Below, one piece after another: positions 13,394 through 25,765 of a stretch of 64,000 nucleotides of DNA. The DNA is taken from contig JAIUCV010000007.1 of NCBI GenBank assembly GCA_026724425.1, forward strand, positions 23,201,138-23,265,137, read 5' to 3'. Every line of letters begins with the position of its first letter. The first letter of the stretch is position 1. The DNA comes from Erythrophleum ivorense. Lineage: Eukaryota; Streptophyta; Magnoliopsida; Fabales; Fabaceae. Under the pieces are notes generated by a model. It did not search any database, was not told the origin of the DNA, and worked only from the letters and a program-made list of their open reading frames with translations. The translations under genes were made by a program, and so were the position numbers.

Positions 13394-14189
13394 TTGTCCT
13401 CAAAATTTAGAAGCATACCTTATTGGAATAGCTCTAGATGCTTCTTCCTCATTTCTTCTTCCAATTCTTAGGTGGCTTCCTCTAGAGATAGTCCTTTCCA
13501 AACTATTTTCAATAACAATATGCTTTTGTTCCTTAATTGCTTAAACTTAGCATCCATGATCCAATCTGATGATATTATATAAGATAGATTATCTTGTAAA
13601 TGTACATTTTCACACTCTATGACATGTGAGGGGTCAAGTTGGTACTTTTTAAGTTAGGATACATGAAATACATCATAGATTTAGGTTAGGCTTAAAGGGA
13701 GACAAGTTTGTAGGCTACAAGTCTGACTTTATAAAGAATCTGGAATAGACCCATGTACTTTGGATTGAACTTTCTATTCTTTATGGACTTACCCATCCCT
13801 ATGACTAAAGACATTTTAAGGAATACATGGTCTCCAACTTCAAATTCTAATAGCCTTTTTCTTTTATCTGCATACTGTTTTGCCTGCTTTAAGCCACTAG
13901 AAGTTTCTTTCTTATCATTTCTATTTACCTGGAAGTTTGGTCTATTAATTCAGGGCCTATAAGGCTCCTCTTTCTAAGCTCAACCTAACACACTGGAGAT
14001 TTACACTTCTTTCCATATAATGCCTTATATAGTGCCATATGAATATGAGACTAATAGTTATTATTATATGCAAACTCTGCAAATAGCAAATAGGTATCCT
14101 AGTTTCCTTTCATCTCTAATACATAAGCCTCAGTATATCCTTTAGGGTTCATATGGTTCTTTTTATTTGACCTTTTATTTGGGGATGAT
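13394..14189 (-). pseudogene. Decayed chromovirus pol, 3' part (integrase end and chromodomain)
   Basis: Read on the minus strand, this matches 6250-7050 and the integrase end of 34272-37439 with many substitutions and small indels. It covers the integrase core downstream of the HPQT motif (14189-14000), the C-terminal domain (about 13990-13660) and a chromodomain-like tail (about 13650-13395). It breaks at 14189, where a solo LTR is inserted; the 5 bases 14185-14189 (ATGAT) are the target duplication. The same gene resumes at 17893. It is clearly non-functional. Confidence 0.75.
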
Positions 14190-17100
14190 TGTAACATCCG
14201 ATTTTCTACAAATGAGATAAACGTGATGTACGATTTCTTTGTAAACGAATAAAATTCACTAGATACAAAAGGAAGTCCCCCAAGATGATGTAGTTAAGGT
14301 CTCAAAAAATTTTGGAAGCATTCTAAACTCCTAAAAATGAGGATCCCAAGCTCAGACAGAAAGAAAAATGGAGCTAGAATAAAGAAATAATTTCTTACAA
14401 AAAGCTTACGAAACGTAATGGCATTTTTGTAATTTTGAGTAAATTTTGGAATTCACACAGGAAGGCTTTTTAAATAAAAGTTTTGAGTTTCCTAGGGTTC
14501 TCAGAGGCCCTAAAAATCAGGGGAAGCCCCAGAACAGTTAAATCTCCTCCGGTGGATGTTTTTCAATGTCGGTGCACTCGAACTTTGACAGATTCGTTCG
14601 GAAAGATTTGAGCTCTGATTTGAGTGATTCCAAAGGCATTTTACTAAATTGGGAACCTAAATTTCATAATAGTAAAGATGGTTCTAAAAAAGGAGCTAAA
14701 ACAAAGAAGAAACAAAAATGCCAAGAACGAAGGGCAAAATAGAAATTTCTGAAAAGTGTAACTTACTCCCACCTATATATGTGATGCACCCTTCTTCTCC
14801 CTTCATGTTCCATGACCAAGTTCTACCAAAACTAGAGGAAAACCCTAAGGAGAGTGGCGCACAAGAGGGAGGCAAAGAGGAGGAGAAATCAAAGGCTTAA
14901 GATATAAAAATTTAGTAGTTTTTCATGGTCTTTCTCTTTTAAACCCCTTCTCCTTTATTTCCTATGATTATAATGAAGTATATGGATCTGTTTTAGAGGA
15001 GAAATTGAGGGAAAAATTCGGATTTGAGGAAAGGAGCTTAAAGAACACAAGATTCAAGTGAGAAAAAGTAAAAAAATAAGGTAATTTCTCTTCCTATGGA
15101 TGTCATCATTGGTTCCCTCCTCCCCCATTTTGCCTAACATAAGAAAACCCTAGCAGAACTTGATTTTTAGGTAGAACTAAGGGTGAATCTAAGGAAAAAG
15201 AGTATGGAGATTAAGAATATGTAAAGGGAATCAACAAAAAATTATTAGATTTCAAGATGCAAGTTCTAGGGTTTCAATTGCACCTTATAAAATCTGATTT
15301 TGTATGATGATTCCTAGGCCTAAATAAGAGTTTAAATGAGTTCCCAAGATCCCTAAGATGCTTCCCACATGCTTCCTCCTTCAAAAAATCAAGCAAAACC
15401 CATAGAGACCAACAAGCCTCATGGTCTCAGCCAAGCATAGATGGGATAGCTAAGGGGAGTTTTAAATTTTTTTAAGTCCATTCTTGAGTCATATGATGAA
15501 TGAATATGAGGGGAGGCCTTGAAAAAAATTTAGAACTCATAGAAAGTGAGTTGACACTTTAGGTTCCATATTATAACCTAAAGAAGCAACATGTAGTTAA
15601 ACTCTTTGTTTTAATTGTATGATGACTCCAAGAGGCTTAAAAGGAGATAAGAATCATAAAAGAAAAAAATAGAGCCTAGAAATTATTTAAGGGGTGTTGC
15701 TTCATTAGGTGCATTTATGGACCATAATAGGGTTTATAGAACAACCTAGTGTCTAAGCAAGTTATGTGGCCTTAAAATTTATTTCATGAACCTAATTGGC
15801 CTCCATAAATTGTGTCTAAGCCAAGAGAAAGTATCTCCACAAGTTTGTGTGTGTATGGCCAAAGCAAAGGAGGGAATTTCAAAAGGAAAAGGGTGTGATT
15901 GTGTGTAAGGTAGCTCTCTCCACCTTCTCTCATGCATGGATGTGTGTTTAGCTTGTCTTAGAATGTATATATACGTATTTTCAAGCTATGAAAAGTATGC
16001 TAGCATGATCTTATATGACATGATTTTATGATGACATATTATGTTTTAAATGATGCTATAATGTTTGATTGAGTTTGCTTGAGTATGGAGAGGCCAAGAA
16101 CTTTAACCATGGTGAGGATGAGTCAAGAACCCTTAATATTGGTTGAGACAAATCAAAGAGTCTCCCAAAAGCAATGTGGGCTCACAAAAGTATGGTTGAG
16201 TACAAGAATCTCTTAAAAAATGGATGAGGCAAGTCCAAAATCCATGAGGAAGAGGGTGAGGCCAATCCATCCACTTGGCAAGCTCTTGAATGTCTTGTAT
16301 AACTTATTCATATGCCAAGCTTGCTTCTTAAATGTTCATGAGTTCCATTATATCCATGCATGTAATTTCAATACTTGCTTTGCATATGTTATATATAATT
16401 GAATGGGAGATGAGCTATTAGGATTCTTTGAATCTCATTCCTTCCTCTCCAATGATCTCACATGCTAGATGGACCAAGTGGACAAGGTAATGGAAGCCAT
16501 CCACCTTGAAGGAAAGAGCTTGACAACCAAATGCATAGTTTTTGGTTTTTTAAGGCCATAATTGTGTCAAATGTTGTAATCCAATGATGTATATGGTCTA
16601 TGACCTCTTGAACATGTATAATTATGCTATTATGCCATGTATGAATGAGAAAATATGTAATGTAGCCACTAGAACATGAATTGAGCATATGATGGCAAAT
16701 TAACTTCATGAATGTCTTTATGGAAATATGCATATGTATGGATGAAATGACCAAAATGAAATGCATAAGATTTGGGACTATTTGAGCAGCTCACACAAGT
16801 CTTAATCATACTTTTATACTTGCCCAAAAGGTGTTAAACCCTAGGGAAAGTTATTTGGTTATTTTGGTACCCCATATAGAGTCAAAACTGACCATAATAG
16901 AACCCTATGTCACTTTTTGGCCAAACGAGATCTTCTTGATCTAAGATTTGGTATACAATTAGAGCTTATTAAGAGATTTTTGGAAAGTTAAAGTTTTTGG
17001 AGGTTTACAGAATATTTGATGAATTTTCAAAGTTGGCAAACTTTCTTATTTGGGTCTGTTGCACTATTCATTTGGTCTGAAAATGAAATCTGTCACACAG

Positions 17101-17892
17101 GGCTCAAATAATGTCCAATTGCCAAGAAATTTTATACAAAGAAACTAGATATTAATAGTGATTTATGCCAACTAAAAGTACCTCATTTGGAGGTCTAAAG
17201 AGGGAGATATGAATTTTTAAAAAATCTATCCAATATCAAGAGTTTTGTTCAACCTCGGTTACTGTTCCATTGAATTTCGAGGTTTGGGCTGCCTAAGCTA
17301 GTGTGAGAATATTTTTTCCCTCTAGCTAACATTCATATCTTTCCATATTGTTATCATTTGTATAGATCAAATTTTTTTGGAATTAATTGGACATTTTCAA
17401 AATTTTCTGCAAAAATTTGTGACAGTATCATAAGGTAGTTTGACCTTTGGACTTTTTTGGATGTCAAACCTCCTCTGTGGCAGATGTTATGGTCTAAAAA
17501 TATTTTTAGTATAAAATATATATCTGTAGATTTCCAAAATAACCAAGAATGCATGATTTCAATATTTTTAGAATTAGTTATGAATTTCCAAAATTTGGTT
17601 AGAAAAGGGGTCAAATTTGGCCGAAATTTAATATGCCTATTTTAAGTCTTCCTTTGAGATCCATGAGTTGTGGGCCACTTTTTATGATGCAAATAAGTTG
17701 TATTCATGTAATAAAATATGAGAATGTATGGTATGAACTCATATGGTCCATGTGACACCGAATGAAAATTTTAAATATGACGCAATGCAAAGAAATTCAT
17801 TATTTTTATTCCCTTTTTCATACACCTTCATGGAATTTAATGATGTGAAGCATATGAGTATCATGAAATAAGCTAGAAATTATGGTGTTACA
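14190..17892 (+). mobile_element. Solo family A LTR with target duplication ATGAT
   Basis: Termini are TGTAACATCC and GGTGTTACA, 3703 bp. ATGAT is present on both sides (14185-14189 and 17893-17897), and removing the LTR rejoins the integrase remnant without loss. With no interior present, this is the product of LTR-LTR recombination of an inserted chromovirus. Landmarks in sense order: TATATA at 14774, purine-rich leader, minisatellite (about 16080-16265), decayed hairpin near 16405-16435, ~190-bp subrepeats (about 17020-17640). It is younger than the element it interrupts. Confidence 0.92.
14774..14780 (+). promoter_or_regulatory. Candidate TATA box of family A LTR
   Basis: TATATAT lies 584 bp from the LTR start. 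The same motif lies at a similar distance in the LTRs at 27269 (27846, about 577 bp) and 47015 (47567, about 552 bp). It is followed by a C-rich CACC/CCCC stretch. The constant position suggests the core promoter at the U3/R border. Confidence 0.5.
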
Positions 17893-20240
17893 ATGATAAG
17901 CTGTGCTAAATCTTAATCTAGTTCCTAGGATATCCTGTAATAATATCTAGAAATTTACAGTGAATATGGAATCTTTATTTGATACTATAATCCTAAATAT
18001 ACTATGTAATCTTACTATTTTTTTTATGTACAACTGGGCTAATGTATCTAGGATGTATATGGCTTTAATTGCTGAGAAATAAGCAAACTTAGTTAATCTA
18101 TCCACTATCACCCATAAAACACCATGCCTCGATGATGTTCTAGGTATCTCATAAGAAAGTTCATAACTATACTATCCCATTTCCATTTAGAAATATCTAG
18201 GGGTTGAAGTAACTCAACTAGTATTTGATGTTTAATTTTTACTCTTTGACATACTAAACATCTTGAGACATATTTAGCTATGTCAATTTTCATCCCAAGC
18301 TACCAGAAAATTTTCTTTAAATCATAGTACATCGTATTACTACTTGGATGAATGGTGTATTTGCTTTTATGTGTCTCATCTAATATCCTTTCTTTCAATT
18401 CTAACTTTTTAAGTATACATAGCCTATCTCTATACCTTGCTATTCCATCCTCAGATAAGTTAAATTTTAAGGCTCTACTATGGGACATCTGGTCTCTAAT
18501 TTTTCTTATATATTCATCTTTTCGCTAAGCTTCTCTTATCTGACTTTTCAGCTAATTTTCTATTTGGGTTTCACTCATTAGTAACTTATTGGAATGCACA
18601 TGACATGAGAGATTTATATCCCTAAATCTCTCAAGGAGATTTTACTCTTTCAACATCATATAGGTCATACGTATATATTTTTTACTCAGTGCATCTACAA
18701 CCACATTAGCTTTACTTGGATGGTATTTCAAAGTATAATTATAACTTTTAAGAATTTTAATCATCTCCTTTATCTCCTATTTAATTCTTTCTACTCAAAT
18801 AGATATTTAAGACTCTTATAATCACTATATGTTTCTATGGTTGCACCATACAGATAATGTCTCTATACCTTTAAAGCAAATATCACTACTATTAGCTCTA
18901 GGTCATGGGTAGGATAGTTCTCCTCATATGATTTCAACTACTTAAAAGTGTAGGCTACCACTCTACCTTTCTACATAAGTGTAGATCTTTAACCCTTTCT
19001 TAGAAATATTACTATAGACTACAATAGTCTTAGGGTCAAGAATAACTAAAACTAAGGTTGTGATCAACCTATGCTTTAATTCCTGAAAACTCTGTTTGCA
19101 TGTTTTATCCTACACAAATGGTATATTCTTTCTAGTGAGCCTAATTAGTGGCATAGCTATTTGAGAAAAGCTTTAGATAAATTGTCTGTAATATCCTATT
19201 AAACCTAAGAAGCTCCTAATCTCGTAACTGTCCTAGGTCTCTCCCACTGAAAGACTACCTCTACTTTATAAGGATCTACAGTGACCCTTACTTGGGAGAT
19301 CACATGGCTTAGGAATTTCACCTCTGTAAGCCAAAACTCATATTTACTAAGTTTGGCATAGAGTTATTTTTCTCTCAGGCTCTCTAAGACTAATCTCAAA
19401 TACTGCTCATATTCTTTTTTGCTCTTAGAATAAATAAGGATGTCATCTATAAAAACTACTATAAATTTATCCAAGTATGGTCTAAACACTCTATTCATGC
19501 AGTCTATAAATACAGCAGGTGTATTTGTTAACCTGAAAGGCATCACTCAAAATTCATAGCACCCATATGTGGTCCTAAAGGTTGTTTTAGGGATATCTTC
19601 AGCCTTAATCCTTAAATGGTAGTATCCTGATCTGAGGTCTATTTTGGAAAATATTGACACTCTTACTAACTGATCTAAGAGGTCATCTATCCTAAGAAGG
19701 GGGTATTTACTTTTAACTATAATCTTATTTAGTTCCTTGTAATCTATATACAGCCCAAAACTCCCATCTTTCTTTTTGACAAATAGGACTGGGGCTCCCT
19801 ATGGTGAAACACTAGGTCTAATGAAACTTTTTCTCTAAGAGCTCCTCTATTTGCTTCTTTAATTCTGCTAGCTAGTTGGGAGCCATCCTATATGGAGCCT
19901 TAGACATTGGACTTACCCTATCACAATGTTTATAGTAAACTCTACTTCTCTGTTAGGGGGTAGTCCACTTATTTCTTTAGGAAATATCTTTAGGAACTCT
20001 CTTTTGACTGATATCTCATCTATACATTCCTCTACTTCTACCTGTATAGAAAAGAAAACTAAGAAACCTTGGCAACCATGTACTAGAGATATCTCAGCCT
20101 GGGTAGTAGTTATAAAGGCTAGCTTAGTCCTGGTACTAGGAATAGTTCCACATTCAAGTAGGGTAATGCATTTACTATGACAATTAAGCATGACATTATT
20201 GGCAAACATCTAGTTCATATCGATAATCAAATTAATATTA
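17893..20240 (-). pseudogene. Decayed chromovirus pol, 5' part (protease linker to integrase)
   Basis: This continues the remnant at 13394-14189 after the solo LTR. On the minus strand: protease-RT linker about 20210-19910; RT about 19880-19200 with APAVFIDCMNRVF and catalytic FIDD (19364-19546 is still open); RNase H about 18960-18680; tether about 18490-18300; integrase zinc finger with CLVCQ (18108-18293 open); start of the integrase core about 18100-17898. Numerous stops and shifts. Gag and the protease active site are absent; near 20241 the interior is fused to an LTR fragment. Confidence 0.8.
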
Positions 20241-20559
20241 ATAAGGGGTTTTACCCATTCTAGAGGTTCTTATGGTCTTTAGGGCTTTTGAGAATCTCGA
20301 GAAACTTCATTTTACCATTTAAAACTTTTTTTTAGTTTCTAAAAAGTTATTTGAAATTATGATTTTGCCAATATCTTTTTTAATTAAATTTATTTAGCCA
20401 TTATGACTTTAATTTTTTATCATCTTTAACCTTGTACCCTCATTTTTGATTGCCCATATTATTATTCTAATCTTGCTTAACCTTATTTTAGTTTATTCTA
20501 AGGTCTTTCTTTTATATCTCATCAGTTCCAGTTCAGTTTTAGGGAGGTTGGGTATTACA
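20241..20559 (-). repeat. A/A' LTR 5'-end fragment (minus orientation)
   Basis: About 320 bp similar to 13050-13374, ending in GGGTATTACA. It is probably the remnant of the 5' LTR of the element whose interior ends at 20240. It is the same kind of gag-removing deletion seen at 8976. Confidence 0.6.
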
Positions 20560-22785
20560 AAACACACATTGGTTGCCTAAGGAATTTCATAGCTCAAATT
20601 TGCCACTTTTAACATGTTATGCATTAAGCTTCAAAAATTTATAACTTGGGCTACGTAATTATGATTTATACAAAGTCAGTGGCGATGACAAGCTTATAAT
20701 GTGAACTTTATACTTGTAAAATTTCATGAGCAATTGAATTCATTTAGCCCCTTAAAAATACAAAAACAAAAACTGGTGCAGTATGAATAGTGATAGGACC
20801 ATTCTACATAATTTCCTAAATTTTAAAAATTTATAAAATATTCTATAGAGCTACAAAAATTTTCATTCTTAGCTTATTAGAAAGCTCTATAAATCTTTTA
20901 ATTACATGCCAAATTTTAGCCATAAACTAGGTTATTTGGCTTTTAAGGATAGAAGTGCAATTTAGGACTCTTTTAGGTCATTTGGCTTTTAAGGATAGAG
21001 ATGCAATTTAGGACTCTTTTGGGTCATTTGGCTTTTACGAATATAGGTGAAATTCAGGACTCTTTTGGACCAATTTTAAGTTTTAAAGTGGTCCAATTGA
21101 TTTTCAAATTGCAATCTCCCACTTTGAGCAAATTTCAATTATCCTAAGCATCTATTCTATAAGGTTTAACACATAAGAAGAGGCTTGGATCAAAATATGA
21201 CCATCCCACACCCATGGGTACATATAGTCCATAATGCATCTCATATGAGAAATTATACACCAAGGGCTGATTCATGTATCAAAATGCCATATGATTATGG
21301 TTGTATACTCATGCACATGTTCCTATCTCATAGCCTTAACATTTTCACAAGATTTGTCATATAGACATATGCTTAGTATCAATTCATGCATGTAAGTCTC
21401 TGTGGCTTTTAACATGGACAACATATACATATGGTTGCATTCTGCATCAAATGATATATTAACATGCTCAAGCTCATACACGAATTAACATTACATATAT
21501 TCCTTCCATACATGAGATGTATCATTGTTAGTATATCATCTACACTTCCAAATACATAATTGCAAGAAAACTTATACAATATGAATTTCTAAAGTCTAGG
21601 GCTTCTCATTTTCCATCTTCTTGCTTGAGAACCTTGAAATGGTTAGTGTAAGGGACATCGGTGAGATTTTGAAGAGAATTTCAGTAGTTAATCTCAATCA
21701 AATCAATGCATACACGAATGTTATGAGGAAATGCAATGCATGTGATTCAAACATGTGATTTTCATGCATCATGAAGCTTAAATGCAACCTTTAGCATAAA
21801 AACTCATTTCTTAACCAGCCATGGCATCTCAATATACTAACTTGGCTTAACTCAATCTAACCCTCAGCCAAGGAAAAGTTATTGTACTCAATTCCCTACT
21901 ATAGGAAGCAACAATCCCAAAACACATCAAATTCAAGCATAAAGCTCATAATGGAAAGCATATCAAAGTATAGATCAAGAATACATCAAGTAACAATACA
22001 CACAAGCATTTCAACTCATTCAAGCATTCAAATGCATGCAAGATAGGGAGATAAAACTACTTTGTGGAGTTAGGAGTCTTAAGCTACAACTAACTCCCAT
22101 AACCTTTTCTTTTCTTGATTCTTTATCTTGGTCATTCTTAGGTTCACATGTCCATCAAGTGGGTTTGCATTTGTTCCGCCTACCTATAGCAATGTACCAT
22201 GCCAAATAACTTGTTAGGATTCATTCTAAGTCTTGTTACTATTACTTAACTTCCTTAGAATCTAATATGCAACATTAAGCCATTTAGGTTCCTTAAGAGG
22301 CTATTCTTGGATTTTACTTTCTAGGCTTCAAAATCTCACTTGCTATGTGCATATAACTTTAATGGAACTCATTTGGATCATCATTTGCAAGATTACACAA
22401 ACTTAAGGCCAACTTGCTTCTCTAGGCCTATTTGAACTCTAAAATTTCAACTTTCAATTTAGAGCTCTTAAATTTAATTCAATAGTTCCATAATTATTCA
22501 TCGCATTTAAGCCTCTTGATACCTTAGAATTCATTAAAATCAAGTAAGCCTTGGCCAAACGTAGCCCATAATACAAACCAAATAGAATTTTATGATTTCT
22601 CTTGGGAGTTTGATACATATGGAGATTCCTTGATTTCTTACTATTTTAAATATGATCTTATATGGTTTGAATCATCCTCTTAGGGTTCCATAACTTTTAA
22701 GATGCAACTTGAACCATAGATAGCTTATTTTGAATTCTATGGCTTTCTAATTGATTTTAATCGCATATTCCTACTCTACACCTTT
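20560..22785 (-). repeat. A' LTR, 3' and middle part, interrupted by a solo LTR
   Basis: Non-coding LTR sequence in minus orientation, sharing block order with 1-2099. A short direct repeat occurs at about 20936-21060: three phrases built on TCATTTGGCTTTTA and AGGACTCTTTT. It is interrupted at 22785 by a family B solo LTR; the last 5 bases, CCTTT, are its target site. It resumes at 25766. Confidence 0.6.
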
Positions 22786-23985
22786 TGTGACACCCCAAAA
22801 TTAATTAAGGTGTTAACTATAGATTTGGGTTAATTAAGAATAATTAATATAGAATGATTGGGTAAGTTAAGTGAATGAAAATTTTAGAAAGATAAATTAT
22901 TAATATAAGTTTAGGATTTAATTGAATTAGAAACCCCATTTAGGCCCAAATTAAATTAAGTAGGCCAAGGTTAGAAGCTAATGGAGGATGAATAATTTTA
23001 GGTGCAGACCTAACCATTTGTTATGAGACTTGGCCCAAGAGAGAGCACCTAGTGATAGCCCATTTCAATTTAATGAATTAGAGACCCAAGACCCAACTTT
23101 CATAAGCTCTTATAAATGGCCCAATAACCCTTGTGCAGACCCAAATCAATTGAGTTTTTCAAACTTGGCCAAACCCAATTAAAATTTTGCAGCCCAACAT
23201 ATGAAAGCTAACCCAATAAGGCTTAAATCTGAAACCCACTTGGTATTGGACCTTTGGGTCAGCCCATGACCCATATTAGATCCAACTTAAAACCCTAAAA
23301 ACCAACTTAGCCATACCCATTCTGTAGAAACACAAGAAACAAAAGGGAAATTCAGAGGTCCAAAGGGGAGGCTAAGGTTCTTGACATATTTCCTCTATTT
23401 TTCACTTCTAGAGCAAGATTCAGCCAAGGTAATAGTTGTATAACTTAATCCCCTTCTCTTTCTCTTCATTTTGGCTTAATTAGTTTTTTATTTAGAGTAT
23501 TTTCACTATACCCTAAATCTAAAATGTGGTTGTTTAGGATTTTCTTGGTGAAATTTCGTAGGTTAAGGCTAAAGGTGTTATTGGGTAAGTGTAAACTCTT
23601 TATTTTAATGCTTTCTCTGCCAGTTTGAGACCCCTATAGCTTATTTATAATATGGGTATTGTTTTTATATGAATTTACTCATAATTTGAGGTGTTATTTT
23701 GAGATTTCTGGGGTAGGCTCAACCAAATCCGAATTTGGTTTTAGTGGTAATTGGGTAAGTGTTTCTGAGTAGTCCTATATAACTTAACTCTTTAAGTGAT
23801 GAGTTTGTTGATACAAATTGTGATTAGGGATAGTAATGTCTTGGTTTTGTGTCCATAGGCCAAAGTAACATTCAATTGGCTCTTAGAGGATTGGCTACAA
23901 GTGAGGTAACTAGGACTATATTAATTCCATGTATATATCTGCTTTAATTTCATATTTGCTGTACATGAATGATTTAAAATGCTAA

Positions 23986-24189
23986 GTGAATTGGTTAGCT
24001 ATCTATTGTATTATGTTTGGACCTTGTAAGTCCATGATGGAGTTGTGGTGCGGTTGCCACCCGTGCATGTGCTTTGATTGGGCACCGGGTTGTGATCAGA
24101 CCCCAGATGCACTGAGCCCTAGTTGTGCTCATTGGGGAGTGGGTGCCGTGGATGGGCCTCTCCCAGTGTTATTGGCCTTTAACATGTGA
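23986..24189 (+). CDS. Short Cys-rich frame conserved in family B LTRs (uncertain)
   Basis: 67 codons with an ELWCGCHPCM core and further cysteines, ending AFNM. I do not recognise it. The equivalent frame is open without any insertion or deletion in both other B LTRs (49762-49971 and 62259-62483 on the minus strand), although neighbouring LTR sequence has indels. Many differences are synonymous, but there are also many amino-acid changes. It lies about 1.2 kb into the LTR, in the GC-richer part. It could be a real small LTR-encoded peptide, or simply a conserved regulatory block that happens to be open. Confidence 0.25.
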   Translation: MNWLAIYCIMFGPCKSMMELWCGCHPCMCFDWAPGCDQTPDALSPSCAHWGVGAVDGPLPVLLAFNM

Positions 24190-24984
24190 AAATATGATTG
24201 CTAGTATGGGATGGTAATCATAGTACCTAATCATTTCCTTTGTTGATATGACTGATATGATTATGATGTTGATTCTGATTCATACATATATGTTAATTAA
24301 ATTGGATTATATGAATGGAAATTTCCTTAGTTACTAAGATTTGCATCTCACCCCATTTCATGGAATCATACTTTCAGGTGAAGGCTCTTCAGGTAAGGAT
24401 AAGGGGAAGCAAGTGGATGAAAATCCATAAGCTCCAACCATGTGGGGAGAAGGCTACACTTAGATTGGTTTATTTAGAATAGATGCTAAATTTTATATTC
24501 CTTTTTGTATAGCATCATCATGTAATCATGTTGCCAAGTGTAGGCTCTTATATTTTGATTACTTAGGATGTATCTATTAAGGAGTTAGGCCTCATCTTAG
24601 CTTGGTATTGGATGTATGAACCTATAACACCTGATGTATGAATTTTACTAAATTTATGGTATGGTATACTATTGGAAATATAATTATGTGATGCATTAGA
24701 TGTTGATATAAACTATTGATGTATGAAATCTCTAACATAATGTATATCAAATGTTAATTGTTGATAGTTCATGAATTCTTGCTGTTATTACTCTATAGAC
24801 TTGCTGATATAGGGAAGTTAGAGGAGTAGAAATTAACATTTAGGTTTTGAATTGGTAATGGTAGAATAGCTAGGTAAATAAGGTAGATAAATACCATTAG
24901 AGTCATATAAAATGAGGGGGAGTGGTCCTAGGATGTTCCTAGAAAGAGAATTGGAGTACATGGGATGAAATTTGGGAGATGTAG

Positions 24985-25440
24985 TTACAGGAGGGAGTCA
25001 CGCCGTGGTTAGGAAGGCCTCGCTGTGGCCTGGAAAGTGATAGTGGTGAAGAGCGTCACAGCTCAAGTGAAAAAAAAATCACTAGGAGAGTGGCAAAGAG
25101 AAACCTTGTCGCGATGTAACATGTCCCGCCGCGACGCAAGTCAAGGAAACTAGGTAAGGAGTGTCCAGTAGCAAGCCTCGCTGCAACTCAAGTGTATTCC
25201 ACTAAGGCAAGAATCGTGGGACTTTGAACAGTAGTTCCAAGAGGCATTTCTACCATGGCTCCACGTAGATTTGTCGCAACGATGGTCCAACTCACTACGA
25301 TGCGTGAGTTGCCCAATAAGATTCTTGAGAGCAACTTAACCACGGCACGGAAAGTTAGGGCTGCGGTGCAAAGTGAAAATCTTAGTTTTTGAGCTCCAAT
25401 ACCTAACTTAGTCGCAGCAGGAGAACTTCAAGTCGCAGCA
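24985..25440 (+). repeat. GC-rich block of CpG palindromic words in family B LTR
   Basis: This is an island in otherwise AT-rich sequence, made of phrases containing CGCCGCGACG, GTCGCGATG, CGCTGTGG and similar. The matching block at 50770-51240 keeps clearer forms: GCCGCGGCCA occurs twice, exactly 20 bp apart (50781 and 50801). The copy here has CCGTGG and CTGTGG at those positions, as expected from loss of methylated CpG. Confidence 0.6.
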
Positions 25441-25765
25441 AAGGTTCCCAAACTCTTACCTTTAGCCTAGAAACCCAAGTTTCTTCAATGGTGATGCTAG
25501 GAAATGATATAGGAACACTTGCGGGCAATTTTTGTGTGTTGAAATTGATGGATGGATAAATCACAAACCCCTCATGATAGTACAATTTCTTTTATGCATT
25601 CTCACATTTGTGGTTGTGTAGTGAATGAACCTAATATTATCGAGGTCTAAATTTTCCTATAATTTTAACTATGTATTTATTTTTAATGACTCTAAACCTT
25701 GATCATTAAGCATTAATTGTGTATTTAGCCATAATTACCATGATATAGAAGATAGAGTTGTTACA

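Larger units (their letters stand above)
22786..25765 (+). mobile_element. Solo family B LTR with target duplication CCTTT
   Basis: Termini are TGTGACACCCC and GTTGTTACA, 2980 bp. CCTTT flanks it on both sides (22781-22785, 25766-25770). No interior is present, so it is a solo LTR. It aligns with 49170-51566 and, in reverse, 60729-63659. Features in order: AT-rich start, a short Cys-rich frame at 23986-24189, a degenerate hairpin at about 24336, a GC-rich block of CpG-containing palindromic words (about 24990-25440), then the end. Confidence 0.93.
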
